This document shows, in pieces, positions 1-8,791 of a stretch of 55,343 nucleotides of DNA. This DNA comes from Veillonella sp. VA142. Its GTDB lineage: Bacteria > Bacillota > Negativicutes > Veillonellales > Veillonellaceae. The first letter of the stretch is position 1; each line of letters begins with the position of its first letter. The position numbers were made by a program, and so were the translations under genes. The stretch lies in assembly GCF_003992135.1 (NCBI RefSeq), contig NZ_RQVN01000012.1:1-55343 (forward strand). Direction: 5' to 3'. Under the pieces are notes generated by a model. It did not search any database and had not been told where the DNA came from. It worked only from the letters and a program-made list of their open reading frames with translations.

Positions 1-38
1 CTCAAGAAGTTTGGTAGTTTCTGCATGCAAAAGGGACC

Positions 39-71
39 GTAACGAAAATGTAAAAAAGTACATTTTGTTAC
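39..71. repeat. Inverted repeat near the left edge
   Basis: GTAACGAAAATGTA (39-52) and TACATTTTGTTAC (59-71) form a nearly perfect stem with one bulged base. No T-tract follows, so a terminator call is weak. It lies just upstream of the broken small gene and may be its operator or the end of an upstream unit outside the window. Confidence 0.35.
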
Positions 72-137
72 AGCCCCTAAGAACTTTTTATATGAGTAGC
101 CCCCACATTTGACAAAGAGCCTATATAGGGAGGGACT

Positions 138-481
138 ATGAATACAGCTAATGATATTGAACGATTATATAATGCTATTGAAATCAATAAAAAACATTTC
201 AGTTTTTTCAAATTAATGTACAGTCCTATGGAATACAAGAAGTCAATAAAGGGAGTACACAGTCATTTAATGTCCTTCTTGAAATTATGGATGGTAAGTT
301 TGATTGCAATTTAGATTTTATTGTGAACTGTTATGATGAGTTAGGAGCGATAATCTATAGTGAGACGAAGTTAGTTCTTATAGACAGATATATTGGCTAT
401 GATACTCTTAAATTTTGGTGTAATGATACTAATTTGATTGATAGAACGAATAAAATTCGTATATTTGTAAAAAAAAGATAA
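138..481 (+). pseudogene. Small hypothetical gene broken by a frameshift
   Basis: ATG at 138 follows GGGAGGGA and opens a frame (MNTANDIERLYNAIEINKKH...) that loses its protein-like character after the T-run at about 203-208. From there the -1 frame reads on without a stop as INVQSYGIQEVNKG... into the open frame with ATG at 287 (MDGKFDCNLDF...), ending at 481. The two halves join into one plausible protein of about 113 residues if a single base is restored near the T6 run. I do not recognise the family. It could be a real degraded gene, a sequencing error in the homopolymer, or two unrelated short frames. Confidence 0.4.
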
Positions 482-485
482 TATT

Positions 486-545
486 AAAGTGCCCTATACC
501 GATATGCATATGTATGTTATAGCATAAGGTATAGGGCACTTTTTT
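486..545. terminator. Bidirectional terminator between convergent genes
   Basis: A perfect 15-bp stem (486-500 with 529-543) encloses a loop of about 28 nt and is followed by T6. It separates the rightward small gene from the leftward MFS gene that ends at 558. Confidence 0.8.
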
Positions 546-557
546 ATATCTATAGGT

Positions 558-1784
558 TTATTGATGTTTAGGAATTTCTTCTTCATACATAACCTGTTCT
601 TTGGCAGGTCGATAGTAGATGGCATAGAGAATCAATACGATGACTGGAATGATGGCTGATACGATATAGATACCGCTGTAAGATAATAGGCCATGTAAGA
701 TACCTAATGTATAAGGCCCTACGCCTAATCCGAGATCTAATCCAATAAAATAAGTGGAAAGAGCAACTCCAATTTTGGCAGGCTCAATAGCTTTCAAACA
801 AACAGCTTGCCCGTTGGACATAAATGTACCGTATCCTAACCCTACGAAAGCACCAGCAATGAGTAGTAAAGCGGTACTTGTACTATAAGCAATAAGTAAA
901 AGGCCAATGGTCAAACATATATAGCTCGGATACATGACGGCATTTTCCCCGTGTTCATCAAAGATACGACCTGCAATTGGACGAGTTACAGTGATGACAA
1001 GGGCATAGACAACAAAGAAGAAGGCGCCTGCCGTGATGAGACCAGTTTCATGGGTAAAGATAGAAAGGAATCCTAGGACACTAGAATAGGCTAGCCCCAT
1101 TAGGAAACCAAGAAAAGCAATAAAGGAAACGCGTGGTTCAATGAAGTTCTTTATAGACCAAGATTTCATAGATACTATTTCTGTAGAGGATAGAGCTAAA
1201 TTTTGAACAGGGAAGCGTAAGCAAGCGATAGCAACTCCTATGGATAATAGAACAGCTAAATAGATAATCCAAGTGAATCCTACCGCAGGTAATAAAATCA
1301 TACCTATGAAAGGACCAATAGCGGCAGCTAAGCTAGTACTGAGACCATAATAGTTAATACCCTCACCATTTTTTGATTTTGGGATATACGCTGTAACAAC
1401 TGCATTAGCTGCAGTAGATACAGTGCCATAGGCAAATCCATTTAAGAAACGTACGGTATCTAGGATTAGAATATCTTTGGCAATGAGATACGCAAGAGTT
1501 GTAAGTAAATAAAAAATAGCCCCATAACGAAGCACTTCTTTACGCCCAATAAGCTCTAAGCGTTGCCCCATGATGAGGCGTGCAAATAAAGTGCCGATGA
1601 TATAGATACCGGTGGCAAATCCCGCTTCGGCCACTGTGGAGTGAAGTTCTTTAGTAGCATAACTGGCTGTGATAACTACAAAGCAATAATACACTAAAAA
1701 GACAATAAAATTAATAATAGTAATACTGATAAACCCAGAATTAAATAAGCTTTCTTCTTGGGTGTGTATAGTTTGGTCATTCAT
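558..1784 (-). CDS. MFS transporter, DHA1-type exporter
   Basis: Inner-membrane secondary transporter of 408 aa with about 12 hydrophobic segments, the usual MFS length. The loop after TM2 carries the motif-A-like GQRLELIGRKEVLRYG, and a second related loop is ARPIAGRIFDEHGENAV-like (TRPIAGRIFDEHG) after TM8, typical of the drug/metabolite exporter families. The start is fixed by AAAGGAGG just upstream on the minus strand. It is a single-gene unit with its own promoter (1816-1844) and ends at the shared terminator at 486-545. Substrate cannot be told from the sequence; multidrug or metallophore export are both possible. Confidence 0.85.
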   Translation of the reverse strand: MNDQTIHTQEESLFNSGFISITIINFIVFLVYYCFVVITASYATKELHSTVAEAGFATGIYIIGTLFARLIMGQRLELIGRKEVLRYGAIFYLLTTLAYLIAKDILILDTVRFLNGFAYGTVSTAANAVVTAYIPKSKNGEGINYYGLSTSLAAAIGPFIGMILLPAVGFTWIIYLAVLLSIGVAIACLRFPVQNLALSSTEIVSMKSWSIKNFIEPRVSFIAFLGFLMGLAYSSVLGFLSIFTHETGLITAGAFFFVVYALVITVTRPIAGRIFDEHGENAVMYPSYICLTIGLLLIAYSTSTALLLIAGAFVGLGYGTFMSNGQAVCLKAIEPAKIGVALSTYFIGLDLGLGVGPYTLGILHGLLSYSGIYIVSAIIPVIVLILYAIYYRPAKEQVMYEEEIPKHQ

Positions 1785-1815
1785 GGATAATTCCTCCTTT
1801 TAGAATATGTTTTAT

Positions 1816-1844
1816 AGAATATACCTATTTCTTATCCTTGTAAA
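1816..1844 (-). promoter_or_regulatory. Putative promoter of the MFS gene
   Basis: Read on the minus strand: TTTACA, 17-bp spacer, TATTCT, about 30 bp before the MFS start and its strong ribosome binding site. Assigned by match to the sigma-A consensus only. Confidence 0.5.
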
Positions 1845-2156
1845 GGTTATATAAATATTTTCTATAGAGCTTTACTAAGTTAACAATATTGTAATAGATA
1901 CCTGAAAAATAGAAGAATGCAAGAACAAGGATATGAGCATAGTGTATAAATCAATTTAGTGCATTGTGGGGGCTAGAAAAGCTAAGAAAAGATATAAAAT
2001 TTTTTTAGAGTGCGACTATTCACTATGTTAGGGTTTGGTATAAAATTAGGGTATTAACATGAGAGATAACAGTCTTAATGTGAAGGTAATTATCAGGATA
2101 GACTTATTTTAAGTAGATCATCTTGGTATTATAGTATGTAGGTGTAATATAATGTA

Positions 2157-2220
2157 TTGCTACTTTCAGAGAAACTGACTATAATAAATAAATAAGCATT
2201 GAGAATAGATGTACAATGCT
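2157..2220 (+). promoter_or_regulatory. Promoter and operator-like repeat of the Lrp-aminotransferase unit
   Basis: TTGCTA (2157-2162), 17-bp spacer, TATAAT (2180-2185). Directly downstream is an inverted repeat AGCATTG (2195-2201) / CAATGCT (2214-2220). Position overlapping the expected start of transcription fits autoregulation by the Lrp-family protein encoded next, but this is inference. Confidence 0.5.
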
Positions 2221-2267
2221 ATCGTTTATAAAATAGAGATGTGAATCATAAGAAAGGAGTCTCCCTT

Positions 2268-2777
2268 ATGGCAGTACAATTGGACACATTGGATCATCGT
2301 TTATTACGTTTATTAGATGAGGACGCCTCCATGTCGGCGGCAGATTTAGCCATTATGCTCAATAGTGATGAAGCACATGTGGCAAATCGTATTCAAGCCT
2401 TTGAAGAGTCTGGCATTATTAAACGGTACCAAGCAGTCATTGATTGGGAACAAGTAGATCAAAACAAATCTACAGCGCTTATTCAATTAGGTGTGACTCC
2501 TGCTCCAGATCAAGGTTTTGATAAAGTGGCAGAGCGAATTATGGAATTTCCAGAAGTACGAGGTGTATACCTTATGTCTGGTAGTTATGATTTGACTGTT
2601 ATCGTGGAGGGAGCTAGTATGCGCGATATTGCTTTATTCGTATCTCGCCGTTTATCTACATTAGATTCGGTGCTTTCTACGACAACAAACTTTATCTTAA
2701 CACGTTATAAAGATAATAATATTGTGTTCCACACGGGTGGAGTTCGTGAAGATCGGAGAAATGTATTCGATGATTAA
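2268..2777 (+). CDS. Lrp/AsnC family transcriptional regulator
   Basis: 169 aa. An N-terminal winged HTH (about residues 5-55: LDHRLLRLLDEDASMSAADLA...VANRIQAFEESGIIKRY) is followed by a RAM-type ligand-binding/oligomerisation domain (about 70-150). An upstream in-frame ATG exists at 2241, but the AAAGGAG at 2253-2259 lies inside that extension and is correctly spaced for ATG 2268, so 2268 is chosen. Its end overlaps the aminotransferase start, so the two are translationally coupled, suggesting control of amino-acid metabolism. Likely autoregulated through the inverted repeat at 2195-2220. Confidence 0.88.
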   Translation: MAVQLDTLDHRLLRLLDEDASMSAADLAIMLNSDEAHVANRIQAFEESGIIKRYQAVIDWEQVDQNKSTALIQLGVTPAPDQGFDKVAERIMEFPEVRGVYLMSGSYDLTVIVEGASMRDIALFVSRRLSTLDSVLSTTTNFILTRYKDNNIVFHTGGVREDRRNVFDD

Positions 2778-3957
2778 TTATGATAACTATTTAAATACAG
2801 AGATCAAAGCTGTGAAACCGTCGGGGATTCGTCGTTTTTTTGAAATTGCTAATGAATTAGACAATGTCATTTCTCTTAGTATAGGTGAACCAGATTTTGC
2901 TACGCCATACCACATTCGTGAGGAAGGGATTAACACCTTAGAAAAAGGGAAAACGTGGTATTCTCCGAACCGTGGTTTTATGGAACTGAGGGAAGAAATT
3001 TCTAACTGGTTAGAACGAAAGTATCATGTATCCTATGATCCTGCTACGGAAGTGATTGCCACTGTGGGTGGATCAGAAGCTATTGATTTAACGTGCCGAA
3101 TCTTGTTAAATCCAGGGGATGAGGTCTTGATTCCGGTGCCAAGTTTTGTGTGCTACACGCCACTAGCAGAGATGTGTAATGCAAAGCCCGTACAAATTAT
3201 TACAAAAGAAGAAGATGAGTTCCGCTTGACTCCGGAGGCTATAGAAGCTGCAGTTAACGGGAAGACAAAACTATTAGTATTGCCGTTTCCTAATAATCCA
3301 ACAGGAGCGGTGCTACGCCGTGAACACTTGGAAGCTATTGCTGAAGTTGTTATCAAACATGATTTATTCATTTTGTCTGATGAGTTATACAGTGAACTTA
3401 CGTATGGAGATGAACCACATGTTACTATTGCATCGATTCCGGGCATGCAAGAGCGTACTATTTTAATTAATGGTTTTTCAAAAGCTTATGCTATGACAGG
3501 GTGGCGACTTGGTTTTGCCGCAGGGCCAGCACCGATTATTGCTCAGATGACAAAGATGCATCAATACGGTATTATGAGTGCTCCGTCTATGTCTCAATAT
3601 GCGGCTATCGAGGCCCTAAAACATGGAGACAAAGATATTCAATACATGCGTGAAGAATACGATATGCGTCGTCGGTTGTTGGTGAGCGCTTTCAATCGTA
3701 TGGGACTTCATACATTTGAGCCTGAAGGGGCATTCTATGCATTCCCGTCCATTACGAGCACAGGCATGACATCAGAAGAGTTTTGTGAAAAATTACTCTA
3801 TGATCAGCGCATTGCCGTAGTACCTGGTAATGCCTTTGGTGACTGTGGAGAAGGCTTTGTTCGCGTAGCTTATTCTAACTCCTTGCAAAATATTAAAGAA
3901 GCGGTAAAACGTATCGAAATATTTTTGGAAAAAATTAAAAATAAAGAAATTGGGTAA
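2770..3957 (+). CDS. PLP-dependent class I/II aminotransferase
   Basis: Cytoplasmic fold-type I transaminase, 395 aa. Visible signatures are the N-terminal substrate segment with SIGEPDFATP (37-46), the PNNPTGA motif (174-180), the Asp of LSDELY that pairs with the pyridine nitrogen (about 204), and the PLP lysine in SKAYAMTGWR (Lys238), plus the C-terminal phosphate/carboxylate Arg in GFVRVAYSNS. It resembles the PatA/AraT aromatic or N-acetyl-diaminopimelate type; the exact substrate is not decidable. ATG 2770 is preferred over 2761 because GGAG at 2755-2758 is too close to the latter. It overlaps the Lrp gene by 8 nt. Confidence 0.88.
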   Translation: MINYDNYLNTEIKAVKPSGIRRFFEIANELDNVISLSIGEPDFATPYHIREEGINTLEKGKTWYSPNRGFMELREEISNWLERKYHVSYDPATEVIATVGGSEAIDLTCRILLNPGDEVLIPVPSFVCYTPLAEMCNAKPVQIITKEEDEFRLTPEAIEAAVNGKTKLLVLPFPNNPTGAVLRREHLEAIAEVVIKHDLFILSDELYSELTYGDEPHVTIASIPGMQERTILINGFSKAYAMTGWRLGFAAGPAPIIAQMTKMHQYGIMSAPSMSQYAAIEALKHGDKDIQYMREEYDMRRRLLVSAFNRMGLHTFEPEGAFYAFPSITSTGMTSEEFCEKLLYDQRIAVVPGNAFGDCGEGFVRVAYSNSLQNIKEAVKRIEIFLEKIKNKEIG

Positions 3958-3960
3958 TCA

Positions 3961-4005
3961 AAAAGACAGATATGGTTTTGCAATAAAACTGTGTCTGTTT
4001 TTTTA
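3961..4005 (+). terminator. Terminator of the aminotransferase unit
   Basis: Two-part hairpin (ACAGA/TCTGT outer and GTTTT/AAAAC inner helices) followed by a run of seven or more T, a few bases after the stop codon. Confidence 0.7.
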
Positions 4006-4072
4006 CCGTTTATATAATACGTAGGGCCTTCGGCTAACTGTACAATAGCATATGAAAAGAATAGAAATAAGA

Positions 4073-4107
4073 ATATTAGAGGACTATCACGGATAGTCCT
4101 CTAATAT
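4073..4107 (-). terminator. Terminator of the DUF438 gene
   Basis: Perfect 16-bp stem (4073-4088 with 4092-4107) around a 3-nt loop, directly after the leftward stop codon and followed on the minus strand by T-rich sequence. Confidence 0.7.
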
Positions 4108-4108
4108 A

Positions 4109-5812
4109 TTATTGATTCTTATGTTTGAAAGCTAAAATAGCTTGGATTAATGCATCTAGTGTCATCTCGCCACGTTCTGCCACCATGGATAAGGTAGCTT
4201 TGTGTTTCATTAATTTAGCGAGGGGAGAGTTTAGCATTTTATAGTTAGGATGAATATGAATCATATGGTCTTTCAGACCAGGTATGGTATCAAATAGAGG
4301 GAATAATTTAGTGTCGCCAGTTAAGCCTAGATCGTTTTCATAGATAGTAGATTGTGTAGAGCTATCTTGTACTGAATCTTGTTCAGTTGTACTAGCTGTG
4401 CTAGTTGGGGCATCTTCTTTGCGAATATTTTTGTAATCTATATGCTCCACTGCATGGTATGCAGAATCAGAACCTTCCCAAATCAGTTCTTTACGAGAAC
4501 CACTTAAGCTACGAATATGTGTGCAATCTTGCACCATTTCCAAGATACCCTTAAATTGCCCTTCTTCGTTGCGCACAGCGATATATTCGATATGGATGAA
4601 TAGGTCAGGTTTGTTAATCCACATTTCAGCGTAATCTTGTCTACCAGCTTTAAAAGAATCGATAATTTCTTGTACTAATGGTAAGCTTTTCTTTGGATGA
4701 CAGTTTTGCACCACACGACCGATGATATTAGAACTACGAGGGAAGATGCGGTGCTTCGTATCATTGTAGAAACGAACCAAATCATTTTCATCCACAAAGG
4801 TAATGTCTACTGGTAAGAATTTAAAGATTAATTTAATCTGTTCAATCGTTAAAGCGCCAACAGCTAGGTCATGTGTTTGTTCAGGGCTTCCGTTAATACC
4901 ATATTTGCCCACTAATTGTGCTAACTCTTGTAACAAAGCAGTTGGGTTAACAGCACCACTTAATTGAGTGTTTTCATGATTTCCCACATCAGCATGATTA
5001 TGTTGTGTTGTTACATGCCCCACATTTGCAGATGCCTCTCCAAGGTTCTTAGGTTCCGCATCAGGACGACCTTTATAGAATGGCGGTGGTGTAATGAAAG
5101 CAAATCCAATTTCATGATCGCCTTGGCTCATAGTGATAAAGTCACTGTCTTGTAATAACTTCCATGCTGTAGGGATCAGTACTTCTTTTTCTTTGTTATT
5201 GAGGTCACGGATAATATCGATGACGTCCGCTTGTTTCGCTAAAAATTCAGATTCCTTTCCGGATTCTAGTAGTTGTTTACTTTCAGAGATAGCATCACGA
5301 ACTGCATCGTCGAAGGTCCACATGATTTTTGTAGGGCGATCGAAACCATAACGTTCTAAAACAGGATATAATTGATTTTGTTTGCGTGCTAAATGGATGC
5401 GCCAAGTAGTAAGTGCATCATATACACCAAGCCAAGGATTGAGAATAAAGTGAGGTGCTTGTAACAAAGATTCCATTTCTGTTAACTGTTGTTCCATAGC
5501 GTCGATTTCATTTAGGTACACCGTTAAAGGATGATGTTCCGGATATTCATTATTCGCACGGATTAAAATGCCATCGAATAATTCTAATAAGTCATCCATA
5601 CGATGGGTGATTTCCTCGTCTGTATAAGAACCTTTCAATTGTTGTTCACCATAGGCAAATTCATCAGGTGTACAAGTACCGATTTTTTCTTTCAATAAAG
5701 TGCGAGCTGTTTCTAAATCTAAGGTGCCACCGAGAAAGCGATCTTTAATGTCAATCATAACTTCCATTCTGTCATTGCCTGTAAGACCAAGGGCTTGTTT
5801 CATTGTATCCAT
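4109..5812 (-). CDS. DUF438 / hemerythrin-like / PAS domain protein
   Basis: 567 aa, soluble. The N-terminal ~75 residues fit DUF438. Residues about 90-240 are helical with hemerythrin-like features (EHHPLTVYLNEID, RIHLARKQNQLYP, W-x-x-D-D-x-x-R). A PAS-type segment follows at about 340-430 (FVDENDLVRFYNDTKHRIFPRSSN...NCHPKKSLPLVQEI). The C-terminal ~70 residues resemble DUF1858. Proteins of this composition are proposed redox, haem or gas sensors; no enzyme activity is evident. ATG 5812 is preceded by AAAGGA. It has no operon partner. Function beyond sensing is unknown. Confidence 0.75.
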   Translation of the reverse strand: MDTMKQALGLTGNDRMEVMIDIKDRFLGGTLDLETARTLLKEKIGTCTPDEFAYGEQQLKGSYTDEEITHRMDDLLELFDGILIRANNEYPEHHPLTVYLNEIDAMEQQLTEMESLLQAPHFILNPWLGVYDALTTWRIHLARKQNQLYPVLERYGFDRPTKIMWTFDDAVRDAISESKQLLESGKESEFLAKQADVIDIIRDLNNKEKEVLIPTAWKLLQDSDFITMSQGDHEIGFAFITPPPFYKGRPDAEPKNLGEASANVGHVTTQHNHADVGNHENTQLSGAVNPTALLQELAQLVGKYGINGSPEQTHDLAVGALTIEQIKLIFKFLPVDITFVDENDLVRFYNDTKHRIFPRSSNIIGRVVQNCHPKKSLPLVQEIIDSFKAGRQDYAEMWINKPDLFIHIEYIAVRNEEGQFKGILEMVQDCTHIRSLSGSRKELIWEGSDSAYHAVEHIDYKNIRKEDAPTSTASTTEQDSVQDSSTQSTIYENDLGLTGDTKLFPLFDTIPGLKDHMIHIHPNYKMLNSPLAKLMKHKATLSMVAERGEMTLDALIQAILAFKHKNQ

Positions 5813-6040
5813 GTGTGTATCCTTTCTGTATCTAATACTAGTATAACCATTATTATGGTACCGTCATTTGTTTTGCTGAAAGAATGAAGACTTTACTACA
5901 AATGTAGATACCATGTGTCTAGCTTGATAAAGTATAGGGGGCGTACCCTCTTAGGGGTTACTCCTTTTCATGCTTTAAGTATATTGTAAATAAAAATAAT
6001 TTTCAGTTGCTGGGGATACAGAATTATAAAACTTTTGTAT

Positions 6041-6916
6041 TTATTTTGTGTAATTGGAAGCGGTATAGATGCCAAGGGCTAACCAAATGAAAGAAAAGGC
6101 AGTCATTTTATTAGAATCAAAGCTTTCACCGAAATAGAAGATGGCGATAAGTAGAGCGATAGTGGGCGATAGATATTGCAGAAATCCTAGTAGGTTTAAT
6201 GGTAATAGTCGCGCCCCATAGGTGAATAAAACGAGAGGTGCCGATGTAGTTAGACCAGAGATAACGAATAGGGCAGCAGTAAATGAATCGTTTTGAAAAG
6301 CCACCCAAGAACTAGCATCTATATACGTTGTGTATGCTAGTGCTAAGGGGGCTACAAGCCACGCTTCAAAAGCGATGCTTGTAAAAGGATGGATTAATAG
6401 TTTTTTCTTTACTAGGCCATAGAGAGCAAAGGTTAAGGCAAGGGCGAGTGCTAAATTAGGGGGACTTCCTAGTTGTAGAGAAATGAAGAGGATACCGATG
6501 GTGGCTAAGCCCACACTACACCACTGTGGGAACGTTAGCTTTTCTTTAAATACCAATACTCCTAACACTACATTTAGTAGCGGGTTGATGTAATATCCAA
6601 AACTCGTATCCATCACACGATTATTAGAGATGGCCCAAATGTATAAGCCCCAATTACTAGATATGAAGATAGAGGCTAGAACGAGTAAACCCAATTGAGA
6701 CATATTATGTGTTAAATGCAGGCAGTCTTTCTTAAATTGGTTGTAATTTAGTCCGATAGCCACAAAGGACATAAAAAGAGCAGACCAAATGATGCGGTGT
6801 GCTAGTATGCTATAGGCTGATATATGATGGAGGAGTGCCCAGTAGATGGGTAAAAGTCCCCAAATCAAATAACAGCTTAAAGCAGTGATGAGGCCTTTTT
6901 TATTTGTTTGTTGCAT
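6041..6916 (-). CDS. rarD: EamA family transporter RarD
   Basis: 291 aa with ten predicted membrane helices, the two five-helix halves of the drug/metabolite (EamA) superfamily. The N-terminal GLITALSCYLIWGLLPIYW and the central FGYYINPLLNVVLG segment are typical of the RarD subgroup (historically 'chloramphenicol-sensitive protein'). Substrate unknown. ATG 6916 has AAAGGAGGT upstream on the minus strand. It stands alone, leftward, divergent from the transporter at 7206. Confidence 0.87.
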   Translation of the reverse strand: MQQTNKKGLITALSCYLIWGLLPIYWALLHHISAYSILAHRIIWSALFMSFVAIGLNYNQFKKDCLHLTHNMSQLGLLVLASIFISSNWGLYIWAISNNRVMDTSFGYYINPLLNVVLGVLVFKEKLTFPQWCSVGLATIGILFISLQLGSPPNLALALALTFALYGLVKKKLLIHPFTSIAFEAWLVAPLALAYTTYIDASSWVAFQNDSFTAALFVISGLTTSAPLVLFTYGARLLPLNLLGFLQYLSPTIALLIAIFYFGESFDSNKMTAFSFIWLALGIYTASNYTK

Positions 6917-7205
6917 AGATACCTCCTTTTGAATGACTGAATATATGTATTTTGTACTACATATAGTTTGTATATTATTTTACTACAGTTTAAATAGAAA
7001 TTAGAAGTATACCATAGAATTCAGTTAAAAATTTTTAAAGTTATATGTAGAGAAGAATGGTACGGCGTTTTTGTGTATTCTTTACAGAAAGGTATATATA
7101 GGTTTTCTAAGAAGTGATGAGTTTCTTTTGAAAATAAACTACTAGCCTATCAATTGAAAAAGGTATATACTATGCCATGACATACAATATAAAGGAGGCG
7201 TTAGT

Positions 7206-8528
7206 ATGGAAGTTGTTAGTCGAGAGGTAAAAAGTCATTTTTTACGCTTGCAAATGAATTCTTTGATTGGTGTATGGATTGGATATGCAGCCTATTACTT
7301 AGTGCGTAGTAATTTTAATTTAGCGTTGCCGTATTTATCTGGTGAGCTAGATTTAAGTAAAACGCAATTAGGGTTATTATCTAGCTGCTTATTGATTACA
7401 TACGGACTTAGCAAAGGGTTTATGTCTGTGTTGGCAGATAAAGCAAATCCGAAATATTTTATGGCTGTCGGTTTGACTTTATGCGTTATCTTAAATGTAT
7501 TGATGGGATTCACCACACATTATTCCTTATTTATCGGACTCGTTATTTTATTAGGTTTATTCCAAGGGATGGGTGTTGGACCTTCAATTATTACAGTAGG
7601 CTATTGGTTCCCTAGATCTCAGCGGGGTCGTGCTAGTACAATTTGGAATATGTCCCACAACTTAGGTGGTGGTATTGTGGCTCCTATCGTGGGTGTGGCA
7701 ATTGGCTATTTAGGAACAGAGCATTGGCGCCTCGGCACATTTGCAGTACCAGCAATATTAGCTGCAATTTGCGTGCTATTAGTCTTGAATTTTGTTCGTA
7801 AGCGCCCAACCGAAGAAGGATTGCCAACTGTAGAGGAAGTATTCCAAGAGGAAGCGGCAGGACAAAAATCTGCTAAAATGGCAGCGGACAAACCAGAGGA
7901 TATGAATGCATTCCAAGTGTTTTACAACTTTGTATTTAAAAATCCAAACTCTTGGTATTTGGTGTTAATCGACGTATTCGTATACATGGTCCGCTTTGGC
8001 ATGATTACCTGGATTCCTTTATACTTACTAAAAGTAAAAGGTTTTACAAAAACAGAGATGAGTGTAGCTTACATGTTGTTTGAATGGGCTGCTATTCCAT
8101 CTACTATCTTGGCAGGCTACTTAGTAGACAAATACTTCAAAGGTCGTATTATGCAATTACCAATCTATTGCTTGGTGGTTATCTTTGCTTGTGTCATTGG
8201 GTATATGAACTCTGATAGTATTTTGTGGGCTACTGTATTTGCTTGTATTACAGGATGCTTGATTTACATTCCACAATCTATGATTCCGGTACAGGCGATG
8301 GAAGTTATTCCAACCTTTGCCTTAGGGTCTGCTGTAGGTTTGCGTGGTTTTATGAGTTACCTTGTGGGTAGTTCCTTAGGAACAACACTCTTTGGTTTCG
8401 TTGTAGACCATTGGGGCTGGGATATGGGTTTCTACACATTGCTAGTGGGCGTAGTCCTTTGTATGTTCTCTTGCTACTTATCTAATAGAGGGGTACAAAA
8501 AATCTATGCGGCTGCTGATAAAGCATAA
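7206..8528 (+). CDS. Organophosphate:phosphate antiporter-family MFS transporter
   Basis: 440 aa, about 12 membrane segments. N-terminal YAAYYLVRSNFNLALP, GLLSSCLLITYGLSKG and GMGVGPSIITVGYWFPRSQRGRAS are characteristic of the OPA family (GlpT, UhpT, PgtP, UhpC). It probably exchanges a phosphorylated C3 or hexose compound for phosphate across the inner membrane; which one cannot be read from the sequence. Start supported by AAAGGAGGCG at about 7191-7200. A hydrophilic central loop of about 30 residues (about 200-235) separates the two halves. Monocistronic, terminator at 8591. Confidence 0.85.
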   Translation: MEVVSREVKSHFLRLQMNSLIGVWIGYAAYYLVRSNFNLALPYLSGELDLSKTQLGLLSSCLLITYGLSKGFMSVLADKANPKYFMAVGLTLCVILNVLMGFTTHYSLFIGLVILLGLFQGMGVGPSIITVGYWFPRSQRGRASTIWNMSHNLGGGIVAPIVGVAIGYLGTEHWRLGTFAVPAILAAICVLLVLNFVRKRPTEEGLPTVEEVFQEEAAGQKSAKMAADKPEDMNAFQVFYNFVFKNPNSWYLVLIDVFVYMVRFGMITWIPLYLLKVKGFTKTEMSVAYMLFEWAAIPSTILAGYLVDKYFKGRIMQLPIYCLVVIFACVIGYMNSDSILWATVFACITGCLIYIPQSMIPVQAMEVIPTFALGSAVGLRGFMSYLVGSSLGTTLFGFVVDHWGWDMGFYTLLVGVVLCMFSCYLSNRGVQKIYAAADKA

Positions 8529-8590
8529 ATAGATATTTCAATACTAATAAAAGAATAGATACTAGTAGAATATGCTAGTGAAAGTTACGA

Positions 8591-8620
8591 AGGAAAGCCT
8601 AAGCATGGGCTTTCCTTTTA
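8591..8620 (+). terminator. Terminator after the OPA transporter
   Basis: AGGAAAGCC (8591-8599) pairs with GGCTTTCCT (8608-8616), followed by a short T-rich tail. Confidence 0.75.
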
Positions 8621-8635
8621 TTATATATAGAAAAT

Positions 8636-8700
8636 TTGTCACAGACTCCACAAAATGGTAGAATAAATAAAAAATAGCATTCTATTCCATAAAATAGAAT
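8636..8700 (+). promoter_or_regulatory. Promoter and inverted repeat before the DUF4143 ATPase
   Basis: TTGTCA (8636-8641), 17-bp spacer, TAGAAT (8659-8664). Downstream an inverted repeat ATTCTATT (8679-8686) / AATAGAAT (8693-8700) could be an operator. Assigned by consensus match only. Confidence 0.45.
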
Positions 8701-8791
8701 AGTAGTTACTAAAATATGTTATAGAATCCATAAAAAAATAAAAATTAAACTAAATTAGTAATAAGAACCATAATATAAAGGAGGGGATATA

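Larger units (their letters stand above)
1785..2267. other. Intergenic region between divergent genes
   Basis: About 480 bp of AT-rich DNA. Apart from the leftward MFS promoter and the rightward Lrp promoter and operator-like repeat listed separately, I see no convincing gene or RNA. Confidence 0.6.
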
